This document shows positions 28,695 to 38,585 of a stretch of DNA of 64,000 nt, one piece after another; within the stretch, counting starts at the first letter, position 1, and each line of letters opens with the position of its first letter. The stretch spans positions 62,001 to 126,000 of the forward strand of contig NZ_JANUXR010000005.1 of NCBI RefSeq assembly GCF_024834075.1, in the 5' to 3' direction. The notes under the pieces are model-generated. The model was given only the letters and a program-made list of their open reading frames with translations. It searched no databases and was not told the origin of the DNA. Both the position numbers and the translations under genes were made by a program. This stretch comes from Corynebacterium sp. HS2168-gen11 (GTDB taxonomy: Bacteria > Actinomycetota > Actinomycetes > Mycobacteriales > Mycobacteriaceae).

Positions 28695-29429
28695 CTACTT
28701 CAGGGGTTTGCGTACCTGCGTTTTCAGCTTTGCCCAAGGTCCAGAAACCTGCTTTTTCACCCGCTTTGTCATCGAGCGCGTGACCGGCCTTAGCCGAGCA
28801 CTCACACGAGCAAGATGGCTCGTAGCTTGGTCGGGATCATCAGGTTCATCGCGTTCGTCGAGCACGGTTCGCGGTAATGCTTTGGTATAAAAGTGCACGC
28901 CCGCAACCCCGGTGAGCAGCTCAAGGTCCACATACGGCCCGGTTTTGAAAATAGACATTTCGCCGGTTGGCTCAAGGATCATCAGTTGAATATCGCGCAG
29001 TGATGCCACGCCGGCCCTGCGCACGGCATGTTTCACATCGGCTGCATGCAAATGGGTTCGTCGCAGCTGCGCCTCGATAATTTCGCCATGTGCAACCAAT
29101 ACACGCGGATGGCCGTCGATCGCACGTTTAATGCCTCGCACATTGCGCGCCATGCCGAAGAGGGCTTCACAACACATGAGCGTAATCAGGCCAATAATGC
29201 CTGCAGCAAGTGTCGGAGGATGGCCGATAATCACACGACCCGCCACTGCGCCAAACATGACAATGACCACTGCGTCAAAGGTTGTCATTTTCGCTAATAC
29301 GCGCGAGCCAAAAATTCGCACCAACAAAATAAATGAGAGGTAAATACCAACGCCGCTGATCACCACCACCGGTATGCGCCACGGTTCGATGGTTAATTGA
29401 GTGAGCAGGAATTCGGAAAGTTGGTTCAC
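28695..29429 (-). CDS. DUF421 (YetF-like) membrane protein
   Basis: Protein of 244 aa. Three N-terminal membrane helices (about residues 15-95) are followed by a cytoplasmic domain with the DUF421 pattern: LVRIFGSRVLAKMTTFDAVV, GHPRVLVAHGEI, ADVKHAVRRAGVASLRDIQLMILEPTGEMSIF. The tail after residue 200 is basic and Arg/Lys-rich. Family members are implicated in sporulation or envelope functions in Bacillus, but their biochemical role is not settled. It stands alone between the importer and the ORF ending at 29468, sharing strand with the latter (38 bp between them). Confidence 0.85.
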   Translation of the reverse strand: MNQLSEFLLTQLTIEPWRIPVVVISGVGIYLSFILLVRIFGSRVLAKMTTFDAVVIVMFGAVAGRVIIGHPPTLAAGIIGLITLMCCEALFGMARNVRGIKRAIDGHPRVLVAHGEIIEAQLRRTHLHAADVKHAVRRAGVASLRDIQLMILEPTGEMSIFKTGPYVDLELLTGVAGVHFYTKALPRTVLDERDEPDDPDQATSHLARVSARLRPVTRSMTKRVKKQVSGPWAKLKTQVRKPLK

Positions 29430-29467
29430 GGTTTTATCTTAGCGCTTGCAGCTGACGAACTGTCAGA

Positions 29468-30094
29468 TTAGCGTGCATCACCGAGCAAGAGCACGTGGGT
29501 GAGGCAAGCAGTGCCGAAGCCTTCCAGCGGTTGACCGATTTCTAGCTCGAGCGGGCGAGGAATTGCAGGTAGGATGCTGCGCGTAATTTCGCGACGCAAG
29601 ATGCGGTAGGCAATCGTTTGCTGCGGCCCCATCTCCATTAAGGAATCATCATCAAAAACACCAAGATAGATCGATGCAGGGTGTGCGTATAGCTTCCGAA
29701 TACTGACAACCTCACCGTGGTACACATTCTCCAGACGCAACCGCTCCCCTATTGTGCACTGCGCATCCGTAGGCTGCAGCACCGTTGGCGATAACCAGGT
29801 GTCATTGTGACGTTGCCGATACACAACGATGCCCTGTTGGATCGTAACGGTAGCCACCGGATCCATGCAGCGAACCTCAAACACATCAGGGGTTTGCAAC
29901 GGCACACTTGCCGGATGCTCGCCAGCCAAATGATACGCCAATGCCGCGATCTCAGCCGGCGGCGAATCCCATTGCATGCCATGCGCCTCCAGGCTTTGGA
30001 TAAGTGCCATAAAACTTAGATCCGGTTGGCCTTGCCAGCACTCTTTGAGGGCATCGAGGCAGTGCTGCATATCATTGGGAAAAATGCGTTCCAT
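29468..30094 (-). CDS. Hypothetical protein downstream of tuf
   Basis: Soluble protein of 208 aa in no family I recognise. It has no signal peptide or membrane segment. An acidic helical N-terminal part (about 1-60, MERIFPNDMQHCLDALKECW) is followed by a beta-rich part with VFEVRCMDPVATVTIQQGIVVY, a charged GERLRLENVYHGEVVSIRK turn, and a final FGTACLTHVLLLGDAR. The start at 30094 is chosen because the product then begins as a normal globular protein and TATGCT lies 8 nt upstream (a leaderless start is possible). A longer frame to 30232 runs through the tuf terminator and is unlikely. Confidence 0.6.
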   Translation of the reverse strand: MERIFPNDMQHCLDALKECWQGQPDLSFMALIQSLEAHGMQWDSPPAEIAALAYHLAGEHPASVPLQTPDVFEVRCMDPVATVTIQQGIVVYRQRHNDTWLSPTVLQPTDAQCTIGERLRLENVYHGEVVSIRKLYAHPASIYLGVFDDDSLMEMGPQQTIAYRILRREITRSILPAIPRPLELEIGQPLEGFGTACLTHVLLLGDAR

Positions 30095-30230
30095 AGTGTG
30101 TAAGCATAGCTTGTCGACGCCAAGTTCTTGAGCCTGGACGCTGCACGGACATTCGCCGTTCAAAGATTTCGTGTCAGTATGTGGCGGCAGTAGAAACATC
30201 TGGTACGCCCACAAGAAGGCGCCCGATAGC

Positions 30231-30269
30231 AAAAGCCGCTGCTTTCCGAATGGGAAAACAGCGGCTTTT
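30231..30269 (-). terminator. Terminator of tuf
   Basis: AAAAGCCGCTG (30231-30241) pairs with CAGCGGCTTTT (30259-30269), with TTTCC/GGAAA pairing inside; U-runs on both strands; 41 bp after the tuf stop. Confidence 0.88.
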
Positions 30270-30309
30270 GAAGCTACGTTACGCTACGTGTTGCAGATTC
30301 AAGTAGTGA

Positions 30310-31503
30310 TTACTTGATGATCTTGGTAACACGACCAGCACCAACGGTACGGGAGCCTTCGCGGATAGCGAAGCGCAGGCCCTCGTCCATAGCAACTGGC
30401 TGGATCAGGGTGACGGACATGTCGACGTTGTCGCCAGGCATAACCATCTCGGTGCCCTCAGGAAGCTTCACAACACCGGTAACGTCGGTGGTGCGGAAGT
30501 AGAACTGTGGACGGTAGTTGTCGAAGAATGGGGTGTGGCGGCCACCTTCGTCCTTGGAAAGAACGTAGACGGAGCCTTCGAACTCGGTGTGAGGGGTGTA
30601 AGCGCCTGGCTTCACAACAACCTGACCGCGCTCGACGTCTTCGCGCTTGATACCACGGAGGAGGAGACCACAGTTGTCGCCAGCCTCGGTGTAGTCAAGA
30701 AGCTTACGGAACATCTCGATACCGGTAACGGTGGTGGACTGTGCCTTCTCCTTGATACCGATGATCTCAACGTCTTCGTTAACCTTGAGCTGACCGCGCT
30801 CAACACGACCGGTCACAACGGTGCCACGACCGGTGATGGTGAAGATGTCCTCGATAGGCATGAGGAATGGCTTCTCGGTCTCACGGATTGGGTCTGGGAT
30901 GGAATCATCGCAAGCCTGCATGAGCTCGAGGATGGAGCCGGTCCACTTCTCGTCGCCTTCGAGTGCCTTCAGAGCGGAGATGTGAACGATTGGAGCGTCC
31001 TCATCGTAGTCCTGCTCAGCAAGCAGCTCACGGAGCTCGAGCTCAACGAGCTCGATGATCTCTTCGTCAACGTCTGGGGAGTCACACTTGTTCAGTGCAA
31101 CGAGGATGTAAGGAACGCCAACCTGGCGAGCCAACAGAACGTGCTCACGGGTCTGAGGCATTGGGCCGTCAGTTGCTGCAACGACGAGGATTGCGCCGTC
31201 CATCTGTGCAGCACCGGTGATCATGTTCTTGATGTAGTCAGCGTGACCTGGAGCGTCAACGTGTGCGTAGTGGCGCTTCTCGGTCTGGTACTCCACGTGG
31301 GAGATGTTAATGGTAATACCGCGCTCCTTCTCTTCCGGCGCCTTGTCAATAGCGTCGAAAGCGAAAGCCTGGTTCAAATCTGGGTAAGCATCAGCCAAAA
31401 CCTTGGTGATAGCTGCGGTGGTGGTGGTCTTACCATGGTCAACGTGACCGATGGTGCCGATGTTTACGTGAGGCTTGGTGCGCTCGAACTTGGCCTTTGC
31501 CAC
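30310..31503 (-). CDS. tuf: Elongation factor Tu
   Basis: GTPase of 397 aa that delivers aminoacyl-tRNA to the ribosome. G1 GHVDHGKTT, the switch region [14 protein letters not shown]3 DAPGHADY, G4 NKCD and G5 SALKALEG are all present, followed by the two beta-barrel domains with the [14 protein letters not shown] segment. GTG start with a strong AGGAGG upstream. It follows fusA after 317 bp, an unusually long spacer containing a large inverted repeat, so tuf probably has its own promoter. Confidence 0.98.
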   Translation of the reverse strand: MAKAKFERTKPHVNIGTIGHVDHGKTTTTAAITKVLADAYPDLNQAFAFDAIDKAPEEKERGITINISHVEYQTEKRHYAHVDAPGHADYIKNMITGAAQMDGAILVVAATDGPMPQTREHVLLARQVGVPYILVALNKCDSPDVDEEIIELVELELRELLAEQDYDEDAPIVHISALKALEGDEKWTGSILELMQACDDSIPDPIRETEKPFLMPIEDIFTITGRGTVVTGRVERGQLKVNEDVEIIGIKEKAQSTTVTGIEMFRKLLDYTEAGDNCGLLLRGIKREDVERGQVVVKPGAYTPHTEFEGSVYVLSKDEGGRHTPFFDNYRPQFYFRTTDVTGVVKLPEGTEMVMPGDNVDMSVTLIQPVAMDEGLRFAIREGSRTVGAGRVTKIIK

Positions 31504-31749
31504 AGTGTGTCCTCCTGGACTTCGTGGTGACTACGAACCTCGCAGCCACAGAGTTGATTGTTGCTGAACATTCTGGCCACTAATTCGGCAGCCTGGCAGA
31601 TCAGCTATTACATATATGCCAGTTACGTAATACTAAGTGCCAAATGCATTTTTTTCAAGCTGCATCTAACACTTTCGCATTCTCCTGGAGTAACGGCCAC
31701 TTCATAACACGACAAAACTCATGTCATCAAGAAGCCGCTACCCCAGTAC
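31504..31749 (-). other. tuf leader and upstream region
   Basis: Holds the AGGAGG ribosome binding site of tuf just before its GTG, and AT-rich DNA around 31600-31640 (TATATG-like hexamers) that is the likely promoter. I cannot fix the exact hexamers. Confidence 0.45.
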
Positions 31750-31802
31750 GCTGGGTAATTTCACGTAACTGTTTCCCAAAGAATAAGGAGAAATTACCCA
31801 GC
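31750..31802 (-). repeat. 13-bp inverted repeat between fusA and tuf
   Basis: GCTGGGTAATTTC (31750-31762) pairs perfectly with 31790-31802 across 27 nt. A second small hairpin, CCCAG TACG CTGGG (31742-31755), uses part of the left arm, so the two structures exclude each other. No U-run follows, so this is not a standard terminator. Confidence 0.75.
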
Positions 31803-31820
31803 TAAAAGGGTGCTGAAAAC

Positions 31821-33953
31821 TTAAGCGACGCCGCCGTTGCGCTCAGCAATGATCTCGGTTGCCACGTTGGTTGGAACCTCTGCGTAGGAATCGAAGATCA
31901 TGGTGTAGTTTGCACGACCCTGGGTCTTGGAACGCAGGTCACCGATGTAACCGAACATTTCAGACAGTGGAACCTTAGCCTTAACGACCTTAGCGCCTGC
32001 ACGGTCTTCCATAGCGTTCATCTGACCACGGCGAGAGTTGATATCGCCGATAACGTCACCCATGTACTCTTCTGGAGTAATAACCTCAAGGGCCATCACT
32101 GGCTCAAGCAGAACTGGCTTTGCCTTCGCAACGCCTTCCTTGAGAGCCTGTGCACCTGCGAGCTTGAAGGCCATTTCAGAGGAGTCAACGTCGTGGTACG
32201 CACCGTCGAGCAGCGTTGCCTTGATGTTTACCAATGGGTAACCAGCGAGGTAACCGTACTGCATTGCATCCTGGATACCAGCGTCAACGGATGGGATGTA
32301 TTCCTTAGGAACACGACCACCGGTAACAGCGTTCTCGAATGCGTAGATTGCGGACTGGCCCTCTTCGAGGGTCTCCAACTCAGGCGCATAAGGCTCGAGA
32401 GAGATGATAACCTTAGCGAACTGACCGGAACCACCAGTCTGCTTCTTGTGGGTGTATTCGATCTTCTCAACGGTCTTGCGGATGGTCTCACGGTATGCAA
32501 CCTGTGGGTTACCAACGTTAGCCTCAACCTTGAATTCGCGCTTCATGCGGTCAACCAAGATGTCGAGGTGGAGCTCGCCCATACCGCCGATAACGGTCTG
32601 GCCGGACTCTTCGTCGAGCTCAACGGTGAAGGTTGGGTCTTCTTCAGCAAGCTTCTGAATAGCAACCGACAGCTTCTCCTGGTCAGACTTGGTCTTTGGC
32701 TCGATGGAAACCTTGATCACAGGATCTGGGAAGTCCATGGACTCCAGGATAATTTGGTTGTTTGGATCGCAGAGGGTATCACCGGTGGTGGTGTCCTTCA
32801 AGCCAATAAAGGCGTAGATGTTACCAGCGAGTGCTTCGTCAACAGGGTTTTCCTTGTTAGCGTGCATCTGGAACAGCTTACCAATGCGCTCTTTCTTACC
32901 CTTGGTGGAGTTTGCAACCTGGGTACCTGGCTCAACGCGACCGGAGTACACGCGAACGAAGGTGAGCTTACCGAAGAATGGGTGAACTGCAATCTTGAAT
33001 GCAAGTGCTGCGAATGGCTCATCGAGGGAAGGCTGACGGACAACCTTGGTCTCCTCGTCGTTGACTGCATGGCCAACAACTTCACCGATGTCCAGTGGGT
33101 TTGGCAGGTAGTCAATGACAGCGTCGAGCAATGGCTGAACGCCCTTGTTACGGTATGCAGTACCGCAGAGCACTGGGTAAACTTCAGAGTTCACGGTCAT
33201 CTTGCGGATAGCAGCCTTGATCTCGTCGATCGAAAGCTCCTCGCCGCCGAAGTACTTGTCCATGAGTTCTTCAGAAGACTCAGCAACAGTCTCGAGCAGC
33301 TTCTCGCGGTATTCTTGAGCCTTTTCGACGAGGTCAGCTGGGATCTCTTCGATAACTGGCTCAGCACCGGTCTCAACCTTGCCACGCCAGGTAATAGCGT
33401 GCATGTTGAGCAAGTCAACAACGCCGTCGAAGTCATCTTCAGCACCGATTGGGAGCTGCATCACCAATGGCTTTGCACCCAAGCGGTCGATAATGGTCTG
33501 CACGGTGTAGTAGAAGTCAGCACCGAGCTTGTCCATCTTGTTCACGAAGCAGATACGTGGAACGTCGTACTTCGCAGCCTGACGCCACACCTGCTCGGAC
33601 TGAGGCTCAACGCCTTCTTTACCGTCGAAGACAGCAACTGCACCGTCGAGCACGCGCAGGGAGCGCTCCACCTCAACGGTGAAGTCAACGTGACCTGGGG
33701 TGTCGATGATGTTGACCTGGTTGCCGTTCCAGAAACAAGTCACAGCAGCGGAGGTAATGGTAATACCGCGCTCTTTTTCCTGCTCCATCCAGTCGGTGGT
33801 CGAAGCACCATCGTGGGTCTCGCCAACCTTGCGGTTAATACCGGTGTAGAAGAGGATGCGCTCGGTGGTAGTGGTCTTACCAGCATCGATGTGCGCCATG
33901 ATGCCGATATTGCGGACCTTGTTCAGATCCTTAAGCACTTCTTGAGGTGCCAC
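31821..33953 (-). CDS. fusA: Elongation factor G
   Basis: Translocation GTPase of 710 aa. G1 [21 protein letters not shown]3 [14 protein letters not shown]4 [10 protein letters not shown], then domains II-V with the [19 protein letters not shown] stretch of domain III and [28 protein letters not shown] at the C-terminus. GTG start. It lies 283 bp after rpsG, a spacer with its own long inverted repeat. Confidence 0.98.
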   Translation of the reverse strand: MAPQEVLKDLNKVRNIGIMAHIDAGKTTTTERILFYTGINRKVGETHDGASTTDWMEQEKERGITITSAAVTCFWNGNQVNIIDTPGHVDFTVEVERSLRVLDGAVAVFDGKEGVEPQSEQVWRQAAKYDVPRICFVNKMDKLGADFYYTVQTIIDRLGAKPLVMQLPIGAEDDFDGVVDLLNMHAITWRGKVETGAEPVIEEIPADLVEKAQEYREKLLETVAESSEELMDKYFGGEELSIDEIKAAIRKMTVNSEVYPVLCGTAYRNKGVQPLLDAVIDYLPNPLDIGEVVGHAVNDEETKVVRQPSLDEPFAALAFKIAVHPFFGKLTFVRVYSGRVEPGTQVANSTKGKKERIGKLFQMHANKENPVDEALAGNIYAFIGLKDTTTGDTLCDPNNQIILESMDFPDPVIKVSIEPKTKSDQEKLSVAIQKLAEEDPTFTVELDEESGQTVIGGMGELHLDILVDRMKREFKVEANVGNPQVAYRETIRKTVEKIEYTHKKQTGGSGQFAKVIISLEPYAPELETLEEGQSAIYAFENAVTGGRVPKEYIPSVDAGIQDAMQYGYLAGYPLVNIKATLLDGAYHDVDSSEMAFKLAGAQALKEGVAKAKPVLLEPVMALEVITPEEYMGDVIGDINSRRGQMNAMEDRAGAKVVKAKVPLSEMFGYIGDLRSKTQGRANYTMIFDSYAEVPTNVATEIIAERNGGVA

Positions 33954-34112
33954 AGTGTTCCTTACTCTTGCAACGACACATCGATGATGTAGTCGTTGTA
34001 ATTAATAGTGTTGTATGAGATTGTGCCAGAAACTGACGCAATCTGGGGTTCATAGGCAGAGCGTACTCGCCCATGAGGTGCTGTTGGGTGCGTCGTCAAG
34101 CCTGATAGCACG

Positions 34113-34210
34113 ATGACCTAGCCTGCTCCTCAAGTCCCAAGTGCCTGATGGCTGTCTCGGAATGTGGAGCACAGAAGTCAGGGAGCGGGTTGATGCACAG
34201 GCTAGGTCAT
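34113..34210 (-). repeat. Long-range 13-bp inverted repeat between rpsG and fusA
   Basis: ATGACCTAGCCTG (34113-34125) pairs exactly with CAGGCTAGGTCAT (34198-34210), 72 nt apart. It begins 27 bp beyond the rpsG stop. The spacer between these genes is long for corynebacteria as I know them, and also holds a copy of GCTTNNCGACGC at 34090-34101. Confidence 0.75.
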
Positions 34211-34236
34211 GAACAGTTAGACGGTCGCAACAGTGA

Positions 34237-34704
<468 letters not shown>

Positions 34705-34709
34705 TTAGA

Positions 34710-35081
34710 TTACTTCTCCTTCTTTGCGCCGTAGCGGGAACGAGCCTGCTTGCGGTCTTTCACACCCTGGGTATCGAGTGCGCCGCGGATGATCTTATAA
34801 CGAACACCAGGAAGGTCCTTCACACGACCACCACGAACGAGCACCATGGAGTGCTCCTGGAGGTTGTGGCCTTCACCTGGAATATAAGCGGAAACCTCAA
34901 TACCGGAGGTAAGGCGCACACGAGCAACCTTACGCAGAGCGGAGTTAGGCTTCTTAGGAGTGGTGGTGTACACACGGGTGCACACGCCACGACGCTGAGG
35001 GGAACCCTTCAGAGCTGCAGTCTTCACCTTTGCAGTCTTATCGTGGCGGCCCTTACGGACCAGCTGCTGAATAGTTGGCAT
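34710..35081 (-). CDS. rpsL: 30S ribosomal protein S12
   Basis: Decoding-site protein of 123 aa. [20 protein letters not shown] at the start. [19 protein letters not shown] and [12 protein letters not shown] carry the two lysines (43 and 88, E. coli-like positions) whose changes give streptomycin resistance; both are wild type here. First gene of the S12-S7-EF-G operon. Confidence 0.97.
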   Translation of the reverse strand: MPTIQQLVRKGRHDKTAKVKTAALKGSPQRRGVCTRVYTTTPKKPNSALRKVARVRLTSGIEVSAYIPGEGHNLQEHSMVLVRGGRVKDLPGVRYKIIRGALDTQGVKDRKQARSRYGAKKEK

Positions 35082-35174
35082 GAACCGTCTTTCTATTTTT
35101 TAGTTTTCTTCACCCACGTAACCGTGGAGGAAGAACATTTGCATTCAGTTTGTACCTAGTACACGAAAACGTCC

Positions 35175-35203
35175 AAAAACCCCTACACAAGCAAAAATAG
35201 GGG
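35175..35203 (-). terminator. Terminator between the TraX-like gene and rpsL
   Basis: On the minus strand CCCCTA pairs with TAGGGG across a 12-nt loop, followed by five U residues. It would stop leftward read-through from 35376 before the S12 operon promoter. Confidence 0.6.
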
Positions 35204-35375
35204 CTCTTTACCGGGGCCGCTTCCGTGTGCCTGAAAGTTTTGAAAACTGACAGCAATCGCTGCCTGCCTTACTTCCTAATAACTAGGCAAAACTCGAGGC
35301 TTCCCAACACAAACATGTGGGACTATGGGACAACTCTACGCATATATCGCCGTTACGTCAAGTTCTTATATCAAG

Positions 35376-36110
35376 CTATCCAAGAAAATGCAGGCAACCA
35401 ACCAGCGCCAATACCGCAGCATAGGCATATCCCACCCACATGCGTGGTAACTTCCCTGCCTCTGCAAGCAGAGGCGCGCGGTAGTGCAAAAAGATCACGC
35501 CGATACTTGGTGTGAGGAAAAAACTAGCGCCGAGCAGTGCACTTGTCATCATCATGGTGTTTTCACGATGCCATAAATAGTGAAACGTTAAGAAGAAGCC
35601 CACAATCAGCACACCGGTGCGCAGACCTGCCATTGAGTGACCAATGCCACCAATAAAGATCCACGCAACTGAAGCGAATACACACGCAACCACATAGAGC
35701 CACTTATGGTTCGCCACATGCTTATCGACGCTCCAGATCACCAGACACAACCAAAAGGCCCAGATGAAACTCATGCTGGCAAAATCGAAAACTTTGCCGC
35801 TGAAAGCCAGATCGTGCGTAAGTTCCATCACAACTGAAAACAGGAGGAAGTGTGGGAGATATGGCTTGAGATCCTCGGTGCGTCGTAAAGCAAGCACGAA
35901 CACAAAACTCAGAATTGGAAATGCTGCCCAGCTGCCGACTTCCAGTAATACAGCAGTAGTGAGCAACCCAAAGTGTTGCGGCAAGGCCCCGCCAACCATA
36001 ATCTGAATACCAAGACTGACCAGCTGCAATGTCAAAAACAACGCTGCGATGATCAGCAGTTGATAGATCTGAAAACCTCGGCCAGTTGCGGGAGTGCGCT
36101 GAGTTGTCAT
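35376..36110 (-). CDS. TraX-like integral membrane protein
   Basis: Membrane protein of 244 aa with about eight hydrophobic segments. Residues about 50-110 (SWAAFPILSFVFVLALRRTE, then YLPHFLLFSVVMELTHDLAFSG) have the pattern of the TraX/acyltransferase-like family, where AFPxFAFxxAxG and PFDLAF are typical. TraX acetylates F-pilin in E. coli, but chromosomal relatives have no known role. A TAGAAT hexamer lies 9 nt before the ATG at 36110 and there is no ribosome binding site, so the message may be leaderless. It stands alone after the maltose-importer genes. Confidence 0.6.
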   Translation of the reverse strand: MTTQRTPATGRGFQIYQLLIIAALFLTLQLVSLGIQIMVGGALPQHFGLLTTAVLLEVGSWAAFPILSFVFVLALRRTEDLKPYLPHFLLFSVVMELTHDLAFSGKVFDFASMSFIWAFWLCLVIWSVDKHVANHKWLYVVACVFASVAWIFIGGIGHSMAGLRTGVLIVGFFLTFHYLWHRENTMMMTSALLGASFFLTPSIGVIFLHYRAPLLAEAGKLPRMWVGYAYAAVLALVGCLHFLG

Positions 36111-36134
36111 AATCACTCGATTCTATTACATGCG

Positions 36135-36172
36135 TCAAGGGGCATGTCCACTTGCGCGGTCATGCCCCTTGA
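36135..36172 (-). repeat. 12-bp inverted repeat after musG
   Basis: TCAAGGGGCATG (36135-36146) pairs perfectly with CATGCCCCTTGA (36161-36172) across 14 nt, just beyond the permease stop. No U-run follows, but the position suits a terminator of the importer operon. Confidence 0.6.
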
Positions 36173-36185
36173 AACGTTGGTGGTC

Positions 36186-37073
36186 TTAGCCCTTCACAGA
36201 GCCAGCCATGGATTCTTGATAGTAACGCTGCATCACAATGAACAGAATTACGATCGGAATGGAAACGCATACTGCGCCTGCTGCGAAACGAGCAAACCAG
36301 TCATGGATATATTCTTTTTCCAACATCTTCCACAGACCCAGCGCAACGGTGTAATTTTCTTGCGTACGCGCGATGGCTTTGGCCAACACGAAGTCGAGCC
36401 ATGGGGTGAGGAAGCCGATAATTGCTTGATACACAATCATTGGCTTGGAAATTGGCAGAATAATCAGGCGGAATACTTGCCAACGAGTACAACCATCCAG
36501 GTAGGCAGCTTCGTCCAAGGATGAAGGGATAGTATCCATAAAGCCCTTCATAATATAGAAGCCCATGCCAGAACCTGCCGAGTACACAATAATCAGTGCT
36601 AGGTTCGTGGTAGCGCCACTGGTTAAGCCCATGGCCTTCAAAATGAAGTAAATTGCAACCACGGCCATAATGCCTGGGAACATACCCAAAATCAAAGCCA
36701 TATTCATATATACGCGGCGGAAACGGAACCGCATGCGCGAGAGGCTAAACGATACGATCAGCACGAAGAATACGGAAATGATACAGGTAAAGATAGCTAC
36801 GACGAGCGTGTTGAGGAACATACGTGGGAAGTCCAGCACGGTCCGCTCGGTAAACAGCGCAATGTAGTTATCGAAGGTGTACTCAGTTGGGAAGAAGGTC
36901 GAGGAAAATGGCGCGGTGTTTTTGTTAAACGACGCTGCCACGATCCAAATGATCGGCAACACCCAAATGATGGCCAGCAATGTCAAAAACGTATGGGTTG
37001 CAATATCTGCGATGCGATTCGCGGTGCGTTGGTTATGCATCTTGGAATCCGTGTGGTCAAGGTGCTTGCTCAC
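36186..37073 (-). CDS. musG: Maltose/maltodextrin ABC importer permease, MalG/MusG type
   Basis: Inner-membrane permease of 295 aa with six membrane segments and the EAA loop DEAAYLDGCTRWQVFRLIILP (about residues 185-205) that contacts the ATPase. GTG start with GAGGAGGG upstream; the start overlaps the stop of the preceding permease gene by 4 nt. The symbol follows the C. glutamicum maltose system. The assignment rests on gene order (binding protein, MalF type, MalG type) and on neighbouring alpha-glucan enzymes. Confidence 0.85.
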   Translation of the reverse strand: MSKHLDHTDSKMHNQRTANRIADIATHTFLTLLAIIWVLPIIWIVAASFNKNTAPFSSTFFPTEYTFDNYIALFTERTVLDFPRMFLNTLVVAIFTCIISVFFVLIVSFSLSRMRFRFRRVYMNMALILGMFPGIMAVVAIYFILKAMGLTSGATTNLALIIVYSAGSGMGFYIMKGFMDTIPSSLDEAAYLDGCTRWQVFRLIILPISKPMIVYQAIIGFLTPWLDFVLAKAIARTQENYTVALGLWKMLEKEYIHDWFARFAAGAVCVSIPIVILFIVMQRYYQESMAGSVKG

Positions 37074-38425
37074 TGGAATCCCTCCTCATTGCGGTAAGAG
37101 CCGGAACGGCGGTAGGTGATCAACGCGACGGTCGACAAAACGATGAAGGTCAAGATACCGATCACAGCACCAATGTTGTAGTCGCCCCTATCGACAGTGA
37201 GCTTGTACAGCCAGGTAATCAGCAAGTCAGTCTTACCTGCGGAATCACCAACTGGAGTTGGGTCACCACCAGAGAGCAGGTAAATCACGTTGAAGTTATT
37301 GACATTCGCAGTAAACGTCGTGATCAGATACGGCGTCATCACGAAGAGCATGTATGGCATGGTGACGCTGCGATAGGTTTGCCACCAGCTGGCGCCGTCG
37401 AGACGCGCAGCCTCGTACAGTTCACCTGGAATATTTTGCAAAATACCGGTGACCTGCATAACAGTGTATGGAATACCAATCCACAGGTTGATAATAATCA
37501 CTGTTACACGTGCCCAGGTTGGATCAGTGAAGAATGGCAACGCGTGATCTGTCAGGCCACTTGATTGCAGCAGACGGTTGAATGCACCTTCTGGTTGCAG
37601 CATGGAACGCAGTACCAGCAAGGACACGAACTGTGGGACAGCCACCGAGAGTGAGAAAATTGCACGCCAGAACGACTTACCCCAGGTGCTGCGGCGATTG
37701 ATCAGCATCGCCAAGAACATGCCGAGGAAGTAGTTCAAGAAGGTTGCAAAGAATGCCCAGACCAAGGTCCAGCCCAACACTCCCAGGAAGAGGTTGAGGT
37801 TCACCGAGCCGCCTTCATTACTGAAGACTTTACCGAAGTTCTCCAGTCCAACCCATGTGAAGTTGGTTGGGTTATCGGAGTCGAAGCTGGTGAATGCCAT
37901 GGTGATCATGAAGATCAATGGCAAGATGGTAAACATCAAGATGCCAAGAGTTGGCAAGGTCATCAGCAGAATTGGTGCATCAGTATTGGTCAGTGCTTTG
38001 AGGTCTTCACCAAAGCTGCGCGCTTTTCCGTGATTTTCAATTTGTACCTGAGCTTTGAACGCACTGCGCAATGCAACAGTGGCAAACCACAGGAAAATAA
38101 GCGTTAAGAAGATAGCTGCAATGCCGTGGAGCAGAACAACTACTGAAGGATCAGAGTTCACGTAGGTCCAAAATCCATTGACTTTGACACGTGTTTGACC
38201 ACCTTCACCACCAAGTCCTGGCAGTGCGGTGATTTTGCTCAGACCCTTACTAAAGAATAAAACTAAACCGAGAATTTCAACGCTGATAAGCATGCAGCCT
38301 TTGACGTACTGCTTGTGCGCGAAGTTTCCCAAGCCAAAGACGAACAACGACAACTTCGTAAGAATGTCGCCGTCGCGCCACGCTGGCAGGAATCCAAATT
38401 CGGATTCTTGGCCACGGTGCTTCAT
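37070..38425 (-). CDS. musF: Maltose/maltodextrin ABC importer permease, MalF/MusF type
   Basis: Inner-membrane permease of 451 aa, longer than the usual 290-aa sugar permease. An N-terminal part with about three membrane segments and an exported GLGGEGGQTRVKVNGFWTYV loop precedes the six-helix core. The EAA loop is EAARLDGASWWQTYRSVTMP (about residues 360-380). AAGGAG precedes the ATG at 38425. It is separated from the binding-protein gene by a hairpin and overlaps the next permease by 4 nt. Extra N-terminal helices are typical of MalF. Confidence 0.87.
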   Translation of the reverse strand: MKHRGQESEFGFLPAWRDGDILTKLSLFVFGLGNFAHKQYVKGCMLISVEILGLVLFFSKGLSKITALPGLGGEGGQTRVKVNGFWTYVNSDPSVVVLLHGIAAIFLTLIFLWFATVALRSAFKAQVQIENHGKARSFGEDLKALTNTDAPILLMTLPTLGILMFTILPLIFMITMAFTSFDSDNPTNFTWVGLENFGKVFSNEGGSVNLNLFLGVLGWTLVWAFFATFLNYFLGMFLAMLINRRSTWGKSFWRAIFSLSVAVPQFVSLLVLRSMLQPEGAFNRLLQSSGLTDHALPFFTDPTWARVTVIIINLWIGIPYTVMQVTGILQNIPGELYEAARLDGASWWQTYRSVTMPYMLFVMTPYLITTFTANVNNFNVIYLLSGGDPTPVGDSAGKTDLLITWLYKLTVDRGDYNIGAVIGILTFIVLSTVALITYRRSGSYRNEEGFQ

Positions 38426-38492
38426 GGCTTTACTCCTTATCAATCGAGCCTTTAAATTGCACAACACTTATCGTGATTTCCATTCAACAAAA

Positions 38493-38523
38493 GCCCTGAA
38501 GCCTACAGGCAGCGCTTCAGGGC
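38493..38523 (-). terminator. Attenuating hairpin between musE and musF
   Basis: GCCCTGAAGC pairs with GCTTCAGGGC (10 bp, 11-nt loop), followed on the minus strand by TTTTG. In this position it would reduce permease expression relative to the binding protein, a common arrangement in ABC importers. Confidence 0.7.
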
Positions 38524-38585
38524 CTTTCGTGTTGTGTCTGGAGTCGCTAAATATTTAGCTATAGAGCACGTTGAGTGCCAGTGAC

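Noticed and set aside
35082..35375. Riboswitch or attenuator in the rpsL leader
   Set aside because: The only hairpin here has its U-run oriented to stop leftward transcription before the rpsL promoter, which fits a terminator of the upstream TraX-like gene.
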